Positions 1 to 10,900 of a stretch of DNA of 64,000 nt are shown here, in pieces. Source of the DNA: Fabrea salina (Eukaryota > Ciliophora > Heterotrichea > Heterotrichida > Fabreidae); assembly GCA_022984795.1 (NCBI GenBank), contig JALIHJ010000049.1, forward strand, positions 1 through 64,000, in the 5' to 3' direction. Both the position numbers and the translations under genes were made by a program. Position 1 is the stretch's first letter. Each line of letters starts with the position of its first letter. Under the pieces are notes generated by a model. That model was not told the origin of the DNA. It saw only the letters and a program-made list of their open reading frames with translations, and searched no databases.

Positions 1-420
1 GATCAAGCTAAATAGCATTGGATCCAGTACCTGATAGACACATTGTACTTGTATTCCTTCAATACACTTTTGGAGTCTTTCCTCAGCATGAATGTTTTCG
101 ATACCAGCCAAATAAAAGGCCATGCCACTAAAAGCACAACCATGTGCTAAGTTTGGCTGTTACCATAATGAAAGAAACTTGAAGAGAACCTTGAGAGATA
201 GTTTGTGGAGTCACTACCTAGCAATGACTTTTAAAGCGTAGTCTAAGTAGATTTCTGAAAGACTCAGTAAGTTGATTCCTTCTAAGAGATCCTTTGGTTC
301 TTGGAGTTAGGGGATTGTTGCTTAAAGTAATGTACCAAGATACTACCTCCAAGGGTGTTCATTAGGTTCCACAGGATTGATGGGTTGGGGTTGACTAAAC
401 TGAACAAAGCTGTGGCTGTT
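1..420. other. Intergenic/edge region without a convincing gene
   Basis: No open frame with a good start is visible. On the minus strand, the frame of the upstream Cys-rich/LamG gene continues past its TAG at 421 with several stops, then stays open for about 55 codons to the window edge. This could be the decayed end of a longer coding region or chance. No tRNA-like A/B boxes were seen. Confidence 0.4.
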
Positions 421-3171
421 CTACTCCTGCGTTAGTGCTTGGGCTTGCTCTCTGGCTTCTTTGGTTTGGACTCCAGCTAAGTCATACTCTTGCAGCTTGG
501 CTTCAAAGGTGTTGTTAGCTAGAGTGTGGTTGAGAGTGCTTAGGATCTGAGTAGTGAATTCCACCTGAATCACTTCTCCCTCTGAAACAAATGACTTGAA
601 GTTTAAAGTGATTCTGTAGCTGCTGGAACTAAGTTCTTTTAAAGAGTATGTGTAGTCAATGGTTTTGTTATGGAGTTCTAGCTTGAGCTTGTTTTTGTTT
701 AAGGATGCTTTTAAGTCTTCTGAAAATTCAAGACTTAAAGAGTTGTTGTCTTCAGTTGTTAAGTTACCATAAAAGTTTGCTGGTTCTTCTGGTTCTTCTG
801 GTCCCTCTGGCTCTTGGGCACTTGGTTGGAACTTGTTCAGCTCAGCTTCAAGTGTGCTACTGCTCAAAGTGTGGTTCAAGTTGTTTAGAATGCTGGAAGT
901 GAACTTTAGTTGAACCACTTCTCCCTCCGAGACAAATGACTTGAAGGTTAGGTTGATCCTGTAACTTCTGAGACTAAGTTCTTCTAGAGAGTAACTGTAC
1001 TCAATAGTCTCATTCTGCAGCATCAATTCAAAGTCATCTTCTCTAAGGGATGCTTTTAGGTCCTCTGAGAAGCTGAGTTGCAGTGAGTTGTCTGCTTGAG
1101 TTGTAAGACTAACTTGGAAAGTTAAGTCTGGGTCATACTCACAAGCCTCTGTTGCTGAATTCCAAGAATAGTCTGTATTGCACTCACAGTCTGAGGTATC
1201 AGAGGCATTCTCAATGCAATCTTGGCAGGTAGAAAAGTCTTCGCAAGTTTTGCACTGCTGGTCATAACAAAGGTTGCACGAGGAGTCGTTTCTCACACAG
1301 CCAGTTTCTTGGCAGTTCTGATGGCAGGTCCCACACGAACTGTTTTCTTCGTCCCAGTACTCGTTTATGCTGCAAGTAGGAAGGCACTGATCCGAATTGT
1401 TACTTGGGCAATAGCTACAGCCTCCCGAGCAACCAGAATATTGTAGTAAGCTAGAAGGATTATAGTCAGTGTTGTAGATCCTTAATTCCCACAAAAAGCC
1501 ATGGAAAAACAGCTCCTTTGCACCAGAACTTGAGTATGCAGCCCCAATCAAGCAAGTGTAGCCACTAGTAATATCCTGGTAGAATTCATTTCCAAAGTCT
1601 TTAACAGTTGGGGCATTCCCGTTGACTGAAACAGAGACTTTGTAGCTAGAAGACTCTACGTAAGACCTGAAGACTAAAAAGCTCCAATCAGTAGTTAAAG
1701 AATCAATCTGTGTAATATGCTCCGCAGAACTTGAAATCTTAATCATTCCTTGAAATTTTTGACTTGAACTTATAAAAAGTCCAAATTTAACCCAAGTGCC
1801 AGAATCTTCTCTGGAAAATATATGTCCCCCGAAAGACTTAGGCATAACCCAAGCTACCATTGTGAACTTAGGAGCCAGAGTTAGTTCCTTGTCTCCATCA
1901 TTAGCATGAGGAGGCAGTTGCATGTAGCTAGAGTCTCCATCAAAGTAATACCCTCTTTCTTTGGTGGAAATGGGATCAGTTGGGTCGTAGTTTGGGTAGA
2001 AGTTGTTGTCTTTGCCTGTAAGCACTGGGATGGAGTTCCTTTGGTCTTTTACAATGTCAAGGATCACATTGTCTAGGTTCAGGTGGAAGGCAAAGATGTC
2101 AGAAGGATCGCAGATTCCTGAGTTTAGAGTGAATCCAGTGGGGCAAAAAGGAATGCACATGCCTTGAGTGAGGTAGTAACCTTCTGAACAAGCTGTGCAA
2201 CTGTCTACTCCTAAGTTACTGCAAGAATCACAGTTGGCGGAACATTGGAGGCACTGATTCCCATCTCTTACACAGCCCATAGAACAAGAAACATCACAGC
2301 TTTGGCAGTTACTTCCGTCCCAGTACTGATCATGGCTGCAGTCCCATAAACAGCCTGCAGCAAAAGAGTCGTTACACACATCATCATTTCCGATTGAGGT
2401 TGTGTTGACTTCCTGGAGGATCCGGATCTTGTAAATAATCGCTTGACACTCAAACCCTCCTATCTGAATGTGATCTCCTGTTGGGTGTCTGAAGATTTTA
2501 TCAACAACGCCGGTACTTGCATCCCCAGCTCCGTTAACATACCTCTTCAAGACAGTTCCAGAGCTACTTGAGAATTCGCAACTGAAAGCAGCATAGTACC
2601 ATTGATTTACATTGAAAGTAAAGGTCAACTTTTCATGAATTTCACTTCCAGCAGTGTCTTCTAGTTTCAAAGTCATTCCATTGTTTTCATCAGTCCCTCC
2701 AGTGTCAATCGTCAGGTAGTCTCCTTTCTTCAAAAGAACTCCAAAGTTCTCTGTTCTAAACCACAGAGTAATTGTAAAGGTATAGTGCAAGTTAACTTCA
2801 TTCTTAGACCTGATGAACCGATTGGAGTCTACGTAGGTTCCTCTTTGTTTCATTGGAAGTGGATCATCACTTTCTCCGTTGTTAAAAGGGAAGTAGGTGC
2901 TTGCGCCAGAGCCAGCTTGGAACTCACTGAACTCAAAATTCGAAAAGGTCTCTTCTAAAACAACTCCACTGGTAAAAGTGCATGGAGACCCAAACCCATA
3001 AGGACAGTGTTTCAGGCATATGCTATTTACTTGAATTCCAGAGCTGCACTGTCCACTCTGGCACTCCCAAGATTGGGTTTGGCAGTTAGAGCACTGATTG
3101 TCACAAAGATTGTTGGGGGCACCTACGAAAACTCCTTTGAAAACTAACAGAATCGCAAAAGCCTTTACCAT
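421..3171 (-). CDS. Secreted LamG / cysteine-rich surface protein
   Basis: A 916-aa protein with an N-terminal signal peptide (hydrophobic residues about 4-17 of MVKAFAILLVFKGVFVGA). A short CxxC block is followed by a LamG/concanavalin-like beta-sandwich (about 75-255), a furin/EGF-like Cys cluster (about 265-350), a second LamG-like domain (about 360-580) and a second Cys cluster (about 580-680). It ends with a roughly 100-residue beta domain present twice (about 685-785 and 800-900), separated by a Pro/Glu stretch. No C-terminal membrane segment or GPI-like tail is visible, so it should be secreted. The first half is clearly homologous to part of the 2431-aa protein at 4997-12292, down to the spacing of its Cys clusters. 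It is likely a cell-surface or extracellular adhesion or recognition protein; ligand unknown. The ATG directly precedes the signal peptide and the stop is TAG. Confidence 0.75.
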   Translation of the reverse strand: MVKAFAILLVFKGVFVGAPNNLCDNQCSNCQTQSWECQSGQCSSGIQVNSICLKHCPYGFGSPCTFTSGVVLEETFSNFEFSEFQAGSGASTYFPFNNGESDDPLPMKQRGTYVDSNRFIRSKNEVNLHYTFTITLWFRTENFGVLLKKGDYLTIDTGGTDENNGMTLKLEDTAGSEIHEKLTFTFNVNQWYYAAFSCEFSSSSGTVLKRYVNGAGDASTGVVDKIFRHPTGDHIQIGGFECQAIIYKIRILQEVNTTSIGNDDVCNDSFAAGCLWDCSHDQYWDGSNCQSCDVSCSMGCVRDGNQCLQCSANCDSCSNLGVDSCTACSEGYYLTQGMCIPFCPTGFTLNSGICDPSDIFAFHLNLDNVILDIVKDQRNSIPVLTGKDNNFYPNYDPTDPISTKERGYYFDGDSSYMQLPPHANDGDKELTLAPKFTMVAWVMPKSFGGHIFSREDSGTWVKFGLFISSSQKFQGMIKISSSAEHITQIDSLTTDWSFLVFRSYVESSSYKVSVSVNGNAPTVKDFGNEFYQDITSGYTCLIGAAYSSSGAKELFFHGFLWELRIYNTDYNPSSLLQYSGCSGGCSYCPSNNSDQCLPTCSINEYWDEENSSCGTCHQNCQETGCVRNDSSCNLCYDQQCKTCEDFSTCQDCIENASDTSDCECNTDYSWNSATEACEYDPDLTFQVSLTTQADNSLQLSFSEDLKASLREDDFELMLQNETIEYSYSLEELSLRSYRINLTFKSFVSEGEVVQLKFTSSILNNLNHTLSSSTLEAELNKFQPSAQEPEGPEEPEEPANFYGNLTTEDNNSLSLEFSEDLKASLNKNKLKLELHNKTIDYTYSLKELSSSSYRITLNFKSFVSEGEVIQVEFTTQILSTLNHTLANNTFEAKLQEYDLAGVQTKEAREQAQALTQE
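470..1125 (-). repeat. Tandem duplication of a ~100-aa domain inside a gene
   Basis: Two copies, roughly 825-1125 and 470-775, encode the same beta-rich domain. Each has the order NSL-LSFSEDLKASL, then a Tyr/Ser-rich middle, then FKSFVSEGEV. They also match strongly at the DNA level, which indicates a fairly recent internal duplication. Confidence 0.75.
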
Positions 3172-3400
3172 TTATTTAAACTAACTCAAAGATTGAATTC
3201 TATTTATCATTTGTAGAGTGTACAAAAGGAATAATTTCAATTGAACACTTTTCTTAGGTATGCTGGGGAGTTGAATAATACAATTTCCAACTTCTGATCG
3301 AAAATAACCTTCATTATCAGAATGAATATCCAGGCAAGTAAAGACGACTTCTCTGCATACAAGATCTTCTAAGTCTATACTAAGTCTGAATTTACTTAGC
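3172..3400. other. AT-rich intergenic spacer (229 nt)
   Basis: This is the spacer between the start of the LamG gene (3171) and the stop of the upstream GTPase gene (3401). It is AT-richer than the flanking genes. No ORF or RNA gene was recognised. It should hold the promoter of the LamG gene. Confidence 0.4.
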
Positions 3401-4867
3401 TTACTTCTTAATTAAAAGGTTTTCAAGGTCAAGTGGTGAAAAGGTGTGCTTGAATTCATCGTCAATTTCAAAAACTACACTTGAGGCTTTTGAATTCTTG
3501 ATAGAGCTTAAGAGGTTCATAATCTCCCATTCCAGGTCACTTTCTTCTCTTCTGAGTTTAAGACTGACTGTAAGGTACTTTTCTGAGCTCATTCCAAGAC
3601 CTACTGCAGCTCCTATGCTTCCAGTAACTACTCCACACACAACCAAGCCCCTTCCAATGAATCCTCCTCCTAAAGCCAAAGTCACCACAGAAAGAGCACA
3701 CCCTGCCCAAGTCTTTACTTTAGCTGTGTGAAGCTTCTTAGAAAAAACCTCTAAAAACTTTTCTTTCTTTTTATTTATTGTTTTTTTGATCTTGTTTTTG
3801 AGTTCTTCTGGCAACCTAGAGTTTCCAACTATTCTGTTGAGCTTTTCTTCAAAAGAACTTTTTCGAGTTCTCAATTCTTCACTGAACTTGCCAAACCAAG
3901 TTCCTAGTACTCTGCATAAGCTTAGTTTGAAGTAGTAATACTGAATGTCTGCTTTCATATAGTAAAGTTTGAATAAAAAGGCTTTTCGAAGGTACTCTCC
4001 TTTGATCCTTTCAAAAGGTCCACTTAGGACTCTACAGACAGGAGTTTTAACTGAGTTGTGGATTTCTTCAAGTTGCTGCTCGAACTCATTGCTCAGTGGG
4101 TTACTGAGTAAGAGTTCCTTTGCTTTGGATTCAAGTTCTTGTTTCTTTTGGTCTATTTGGGATTTAGTTGCTTGGAGTTTTCCTAGAATGTTGGCATTAG
4201 CACAGTTTATAGACTGTTCAAGTCTTTTGGCTACTTCACACTTAGGGCTGTTTCTTATGATCTCAGTAATTCTTCGGAGTTCTCTGCAGCTACCGTCTTT
4301 ATTAAACTCAATAAACTCAACATGCACGTTGCACTCATCCTTGAACCTTCTTCTAGTCCACTCCTTGTCTATTGACTTCAGAGTTTGTATACCTTGGTTC
4401 CATTGCTTTTCTAGCTCTTGAGTGAAGTTTTGTTTTATCTTGCTAAGTTCAGCTTGTTTTGAGTGATTCTTTACTACAACTACAATGTTGCTTTTGTGGG
4501 TTCTTTCTTTGAGCAACTCGTTGAATAACACAGGCATTATGGAGTCTCCAAAGTTGTTTGAGTGGGATTCTGCAATGATTAAAATTGTGTCGGAAAAGAA
4601 AGAAGTAAAGGCTGCTAACTCTGTGGTTTCAGAAACTCCTTGATGGTCTAGGTATACTTGGTTGCCTGTTTTAAAGATGTATATTCCTTTAGTGGTGTTT
4701 TTTGAATTAGTAAAAACATTTTGTCCCAAAAGGTTGTTCATAAGAGTTGACTTGCCGGATGCTCCAAGCACAGAGACAACTGATACCTTTGCTCCTGTAG
4801 GAATTAGGGATTTGCCTAGTACTCTGAACTCATCCTCTAATTCAACTAGTTTCTTGAGTTCGATCAT
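3401..4867 (-). CDS. Sey1/RHD3- or GBP-like large GTPase with membrane hairpin
   Basis: A 488-aa protein. Near residue 30 it has a P-loop-like VLGASGKSTLMNNLLG, then a switch-like Thr-Thr-Lys-Gly, then LDHQG (DxxG, G3), and a VVVVKNHS strand where Sey1/RHD3 has its IRDH-type G4. The following helix (FTQELEKQW) also resembles Sey1. A long helical region follows, and residues about 395-430 are hydrophobic and Gly-rich, probably a membrane hairpin. That layout matches dynamin-superfamily ER fusion GTPases (atlastin/RHD3/Sey1) or guanylate-binding proteins, but the protein is much shorter than Sey1 (700-800 aa). The P-loop is unusual: the usual GxxxxGKS spacing is two residues short. GTPase membership is fairly likely; the exact subfamily is uncertain. 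Confidence 0.55.
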   Translation of the reverse strand: MIELKKLVELEDEFRVLGKSLIPTGAKVSVVSVLGASGKSTLMNNLLGQNVFTNSKNTTKGIYIFKTGNQVYLDHQGVSETTELAAFTSFFSDTILIIAESHSNNFGDSIMPVLFNELLKERTHKSNIVVVVKNHSKQAELSKIKQNFTQELEKQWNQGIQTLKSIDKEWTRRRFKDECNVHVEFIEFNKDGSCRELRRITEIIRNSPKCEVAKRLEQSINCANANILGKLQATKSQIDQKKQELESKAKELLLSNPLSNEFEQQLEEIHNSVKTPVCRVLSGPFERIKGEYLRKAFLFKLYYMKADIQYYYFKLSLCRVLGTWFGKFSEELRTRKSSFEEKLNRIVGNSRLPEELKNKIKKTINKKKEKFLEVFSKKLHTAKVKTWAGCALSVVTLALGGGFIGRGLVVCGVVTGSIGAAVGLGMSSEKYLTVSLKLRREESDLEWEIMNLLSSIKNSKASSVVFEIDDEFKHTFSPLDLENLLIKK

Positions 4868-4996
4868 TTTAGTTGTCTATGGAGAAATTATTGTAGTAAG
4901 CTCTAACTGACTTACCAAGTATTTTAATTGTTTATGAATTACTCTAGAGATCCGTTTTCTGAAGCAAAAGAAAAGAACTTAGTGATCATATTGAAG

Positions 4997-7900
4997 TTAC
5001 TTAGTTAAGCAGGCTTTAATCAGGGCTCTCAGAGGTTGAGAAAGTAGTACCTCTAAGAGAATCCCTGCTAAGAGTGAATAAGTCCAAAGGATACTCCACA
5101 CTTCACAGAACTCTGAGCATAAATATACACTCAGTAAGAAACTAAGTATACCAAGTGCAGCTGTAACTACTACAACTGGGGCCCTTGAACATCCTTCCAA
5201 AACTTTAGTGAGTACTTCAGCAATTCCAATGACAAACGAGGTGATGCCTGAGGCTAGTAGAATCACAAGGAGTTCTTGCGTTTCAAACTCTTCACTGTCT
5301 TTTCTTTCTGAGTCAGTGTCTCTTGTAATCCATGTAAGCATTCCAATAAGTCCTCCCAGAATCATGTACTCTGATGTTAAGTAAATTGATGAAAATGCTT
5401 TTTCTTTGCCGAAGAACAGACTCAAAGTTAAATGGTTTTCCAGGAACTTTTTGTGTTCTTGTGATGGAGATGCTTCCATTGTGGTATTTGGAAGGCGAGA
5501 AGTTTCCATGATCGTGCTACCATAATCTGATCTTTTATTTCTATCCCCTTCAGTTTCGCCTCCTTGAGTTTCAAAGATGTACTTGACTGGAGTAGTTTTT
5601 GAGGTTTTTCTGCCCAGTATAGCCCAAATAGCTGCTAAGCAAACTCCAAGTGCCAGTATTCCTGACATCAAGTAAACAGGAATGTAGCTTTGAGAGCACT
5701 CGTTGTCAGAAATCCCGAATCCTTGATTTTCTTCTGTTATGACAACTACTGACTCTGGTTTTTTAGGTTGCAAACTGAACATTGAAGTGTGAGTTGTGTT
5801 AACAATCACTGAGTTGCTTCTGACTTCTACTACTTCACAGCCTTCTTCTACCCAGTCTTCTTCTTTCAGGTAGCCACAACTCCAGTTTCCAATGTTAGTA
5901 TGGAAAGGAATCTCAATAGCAATGGGTTCAGTTAAGTTGCTGAGGGAGTAAATAGACCGAGTTCTGAGACTGAGGTCAAATCCAGAGAACCTGCCTGCTT
6001 CGAAGAAACTCAAGTCAACAATGTCTGAGTAGTTGCCTGCTTGGCTGTAGGTAGTTACTTCCATGTCCACAACGTCACTGTCTACAAAGGTCAGTGACCC
6101 TGGAAGAGTTACATTGGAGTCTGAAACCTGTGCAGAGAGTTCCTTGAACTTAGGGGGTGTTTCAGTCATTCTGTAGGTAGTGATGCCTTCTATTTGGATG
6201 GTTTTGGGTTGGTTTTCAGGAGGTGACTGTTTGAAGTACTTGTTGAACACTTTGCTGATGAGTTCTTGGCTCTTCTTAAGTACTTTGTTGTTTAAGTTGA
6301 ACTTTTCAGTCAGGCTTTTTGCACTGTCCATGAGTAGTTCAGTGTCTTCTTCAAGTATTTCTAGTTCAAAGTCCAGCATAGACAAGGCCAGGTCTACTAG
6401 TTCCAGAGTTTGAGACTCGTTGGTGTTTTCTTCTTCCATCATAACTGAAATGGCTCCTACTACGTTTCTGTAAGTAGCTTCATCAATGTCTTCTAGGTCC
6501 TGAGAGAACTCTTTGAGTTTAGACAGCATAGTTGTGATGGCTGCTTGTTCCAGTTCAAGACTCTCACAGTACATAAGCACAGTGCCAGGAATCAGTTCGG
6601 GGTCCTTGACGTCTTCCAGGAAGGCTTCTGACACTGACTTCTCTTGCAGTCTTCTAGAAACTGAACTCACAGTGAAGGACTGTTTGTAGTATTCACAATT
6701 CCACATTGAGTCACACACCATGGCAAAAAGAGTGTTGGTGCCAGACAGTAACTTAGTAGTTACCTTGTTGGAGAGTCTAGGAGGAGCTAAGGGAATGTGG
6801 TAGCCATTGCGAATGAGTCCAAAGGAGTAGAATAATGGGTAGTCTTCTTCGTCACCGTCAAAGCAGTCCTCAATGCTTAACTCAAACTCAGTGGAAAGGG
6901 CAGAACCTGTAGAAGGACTTACTTCCAAGTCTCCTAAACAGTAGGCTCCTACGTTGGTGTTCCAGGGAATAGTGATGGTAAGTGAGCCTGTTGAACTAGA
7001 AAGGGTTGCTTGCCAGGAGTAGTAAGAACCTGGAGTCATTGACTCAGAAGGGAAGTAGATGTAGGGTTTGTTTAGAGGAGTTGTAGAAGTAAGAGAGGTT
7101 CCTAGCACTTGAGTCCACTGCACACTGTCTTCAAAGGAGCCTTGGACTGAAAGTAGAACCAAGAGTTCCCACAAGTAATTGATCTTGAAAAAGGGTTTAG
7201 GTAAGCTAATCTCCTTGTTGCCCCTTTCGACTACTTCTAGTTCCACACACTTCTGGGCTTCTCTGGTGTCTTTGGAAACCTTCGCGCAGAAGTAGTAGAA
7301 GGCTCCAGGTCTTAGTTCCTCAGACTCAATTTGCAGTATAGACCCAGTTTGTTGGGTGTCTAGTAGCTGCTCTCCAGAAGTGCTTTCACAATAGTTTTTG
7401 CCGGGTTCAGTGCAAGTCCACTCAAACTCCAGTGAACCTTGCGAGTTGTCTGGGTCGTAGGACTCACTGGCATCCAGTCTCAGGTCTTTTCCGTTGGAGA
7501 TCTGTCCGTCAGCTTTGTTAAGTATGGCTGCCAAGGGAGAGCTTTCAACAGTCACGTACAAAAAGGCTTCTCCGTAACTCTCTCCTTCCTGAGCAGTGGC
7601 CTTGAACACATAAGTATAGCCTGCTTGGAGATCGCCTTCTTTGATTCTAAGGACGTGTGACTGCTTAGAGTTGCCAATGACTGCACTAGGGTTCCCAGGT
7701 GCTTCTCCTTCACTGCTGAGTCCTTCATAGTTCCAAGCATACTGCACTGAAGAACTCTTTCCACAGAAACTCTCAACAAAGGCTTTGATTTTAAGGGAGT
7801 CTCCACTCTTGATTGAGATCTGGTTGCCAGCATCAATCTGCACTGACAAGGCCTCTGCTTCTTCAACCTTCACTGAAATCTCTGCTGAGTCTGGGATATT

Positions 7901-10900
7901 AAAAGCATTTTGCATAAGAACTCTGAAAGTGTAGTCTCCTCCTGAAAGCTGAGTTTTAGGAATGCTAAGAACACTCTCAGTCTGAGAAGACAAGTCGATG
8001 TTGGAAGGACCACTCAACTGACTCCACTCGTAACTAAGAGACCCACCTGCTCTTCCAACTGACTTCTTTGCTGATACTTCTAATGGCCTGCTGGCACAAG
8101 GAATGCTGTAGGAGTAAGGAGCTGAGAGTTTTACTGAAGGAATAGGCAGTGGGTACTTGTACTCAGCCACTGGTTCTAAGTCAGAGTAGTCGAAAGAACA
8201 CTCTCCCTGCTTTTTAAGGATGTTGAAGGCATTCAGTTTCAGGGCTTCGTTACGGATAGTGAAGTTAGACCCCAAGCTAACCACCAAAACAGTGCTGTTT
8301 TTCCACGAACAAAAAGGCTTGATTCCAAGTTTCTCTGAAGTTTCTGACTCAAAGAAAGTTCCACAAGAGCCAGAGTTAGTAACAGCTTCCTCATCAAATG
8401 TAACATAGATTTTAGAGTACGTCTCAGAAAAGTAAGCTGAAACTTGAGAGGAATCAAAGTACCTTAGGCAACCTACACATCTGTTGGAGTCTAGTACTAA
8501 GGGGCTAGTGCAGGCTGTGCAGTGGGTTGCTGACCCTGAGCATGCTGCACAATTAGAGTCACAGGGAAGACAAGTACCTTCAGATTCATACTGTGAGATT
8601 CCACAAGGAGCACAGTGATTAGTTGAGTTAAGTACTAAAGGACTAGTGCAGGCAGTGCAGTTGGAATCGGAGGGTCCACTGCAGGTAAGGCAAGATGGAT
8701 GGCAGCTTGCACAAGTAGAGTTGACTTGGTATTCTCCATCAGGGCATGCTAAACTACAAGTGTTTGAAGTTGTCAGTAAATTCCCAGCGTGACAATCAGT
8801 GCATTCAGAATCAGAAGGCCCACTGCAGGTAAGGCAGGATGGATTACAACTAACACAGGTGGAATTAGTGTCTTGATATTCTCCATCAGGACATGCGGAC
8901 TCGCAGGTACTTGAAGTTGTAAGTACTTTTCCAAGTTCACAATCAGTGCATTCAGAATCAGAAGGTCCACTGCAGGTAAGGCAGGATGGATGGCATTCAG
9001 CACAGGTAGAATTAGTGTCTTGGTATTCTCCATCAGGACATGCGGACTCGCAGGTACTTGAAGTTGTAAGTAGATCCTCAGCGCGACACTCAGTGCAGTC
9101 ACTATTAGAAGACCCTAAGCACTCTCTACAAGTCATATCACAGTCAGAGCAGTAAGCTCCATCATAATACTGTCCAATATCACACTCACAACCACTGATA
9201 GTGCTTCCTCTGTATCGACAAGAGTTACAATCACTAGTGTTTCCAGGCCCCGAGCACTCTTCGCATCTTAAGTCACATTGTTGGCAGCTGCTTGAGTCCC
9301 AGTACTCATAATCAGAACAACTTATACAACTACCTCCATAATAATGCTCTTCAGGCGCACAACAAATAACTAAAGGGTTTCCTTCATTGGCACACAAAGT
9401 GCATTTACTGTTCCCAGGCCCTGTGCATTCGTTACATGCAAGGTCACAGTCTCTGCAAGCGCTTCCGTCAGAGTACTGGCTTGCTGAACAGGTTTCACAA
9501 ATAGATTCGTGGTAGTTTTCTCCAAGTTCGCAACAAATAACTGAGTGATCCCCTTCGTGGACACAACTAAGGCAGTTGGTACTTCCTGAATCAGTGCATC
9601 CGTCACAAGTTGGGTCACAAGACGAGCAAGAAAGGGTTCCACTTTTATACTTTCCAAATGGGCACTCACAAGTGTTGAAATTTAACACAAAAGGATCATT
9701 ACACTGAGTACAGTCATTGTTATCCGGTCCATAACATTCTTTACAGCTAGGGTCGCAGGGATAGCAGCTTCCTCCTGATTCATACTCTGAATCTTCGCAT
9801 GGAATGCACTGTCTAGAATCAAGCACTAAAGGGCTGGAACACTCTGTACATTGATCAATAGAAGGTCCACTGCATCTTAAGCAGGATGGATGGCATTCAG
9901 CACAGGTAGAATTAGTGTCTTGGTATTCTCTTTCCGGACATGCTGACTCGCAAGTATTTGAAGTTGTAAGTAGATCCTCAGCGCGACACTCAGTGCAGTC
10001 ATTACTGGAATATCCATTGCAGTTCAAGCAGGTCCACGAGCATTCCCGACAATAATTAGAATATGCAACAAATTCTCCGTCTGGGCAGGATGACTCGCAA
10101 GTCCTTGAGGTCGTTAATACTTTATCAAAAGTGCAACTGTTACAGTCGTTATCGTTTGGTCCGTGGCAAGTTTTACAGGTAGAGCTGCAAGGGTAACAAA
10201 CTCCTCCTGATTCATATTCTGAAGTTTCACAAGGAATGCACTCTCCGTCTTTAAGCTCATAACGACTGAAACAATCGGTGCATTCATTTCTAAGGGGCCC
10301 ATTGCACCTATAACAAGTCGAGTAACAGCTAGCACAGGTGGAATTAGTGTATTGGTATTCTCCACTTGGACAAGATGACAAACAAGTCCCTGAAGTTGTA
10401 AGTAACTTTCCGGAGCCACACTGATTGCATTGACCATAGCCAAAACCACTACAATCAAAACAACTTTCTGAGTCACAAAGGTTGCAGTCACTTCCTCTGA
10501 CACATCCTTGGGTGCAAGTTGGTGAGCACAGCTGGCAGTTTCCAAATGAGTCTTCATACTGATCATAGTCGCAGTCCCAGAAACGATAGAAACAATTCGA
10601 AGATCCACAAAACTTGTACTCACCTTCAAAGTCAGTTCTGGCACTCTGCCATATTTTGATTCGGTAAATTAACCCAGAGGAGTCATACCCTCCAATTTGG
10701 ATGCTGTTGTTTACAGGATGTCTGAATATGTAGCCTGGAAAAGAAACGGTGCTATCTTGGGTGTTGTTTTTGTAGGTGGTCAGCTTTGTTTGGTAGTTGG
10801 GACTTGGGCTAGGAATGAACTCACACACAAAACTCAAAAGCACCCAGTCCGTAGTGTTGGATACTGAAACTGAAGCTGACTTAGCAGTTGGTGTAGTGTC

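Noticed and set aside
10114-10644. Long open frames in other frames of the Cys-repeat array (also 8773-9102 and 9370-9669)
   Set aside because: They are shadows of the furin-like repeats; compositions are unnatural and no start context or homology is seen.
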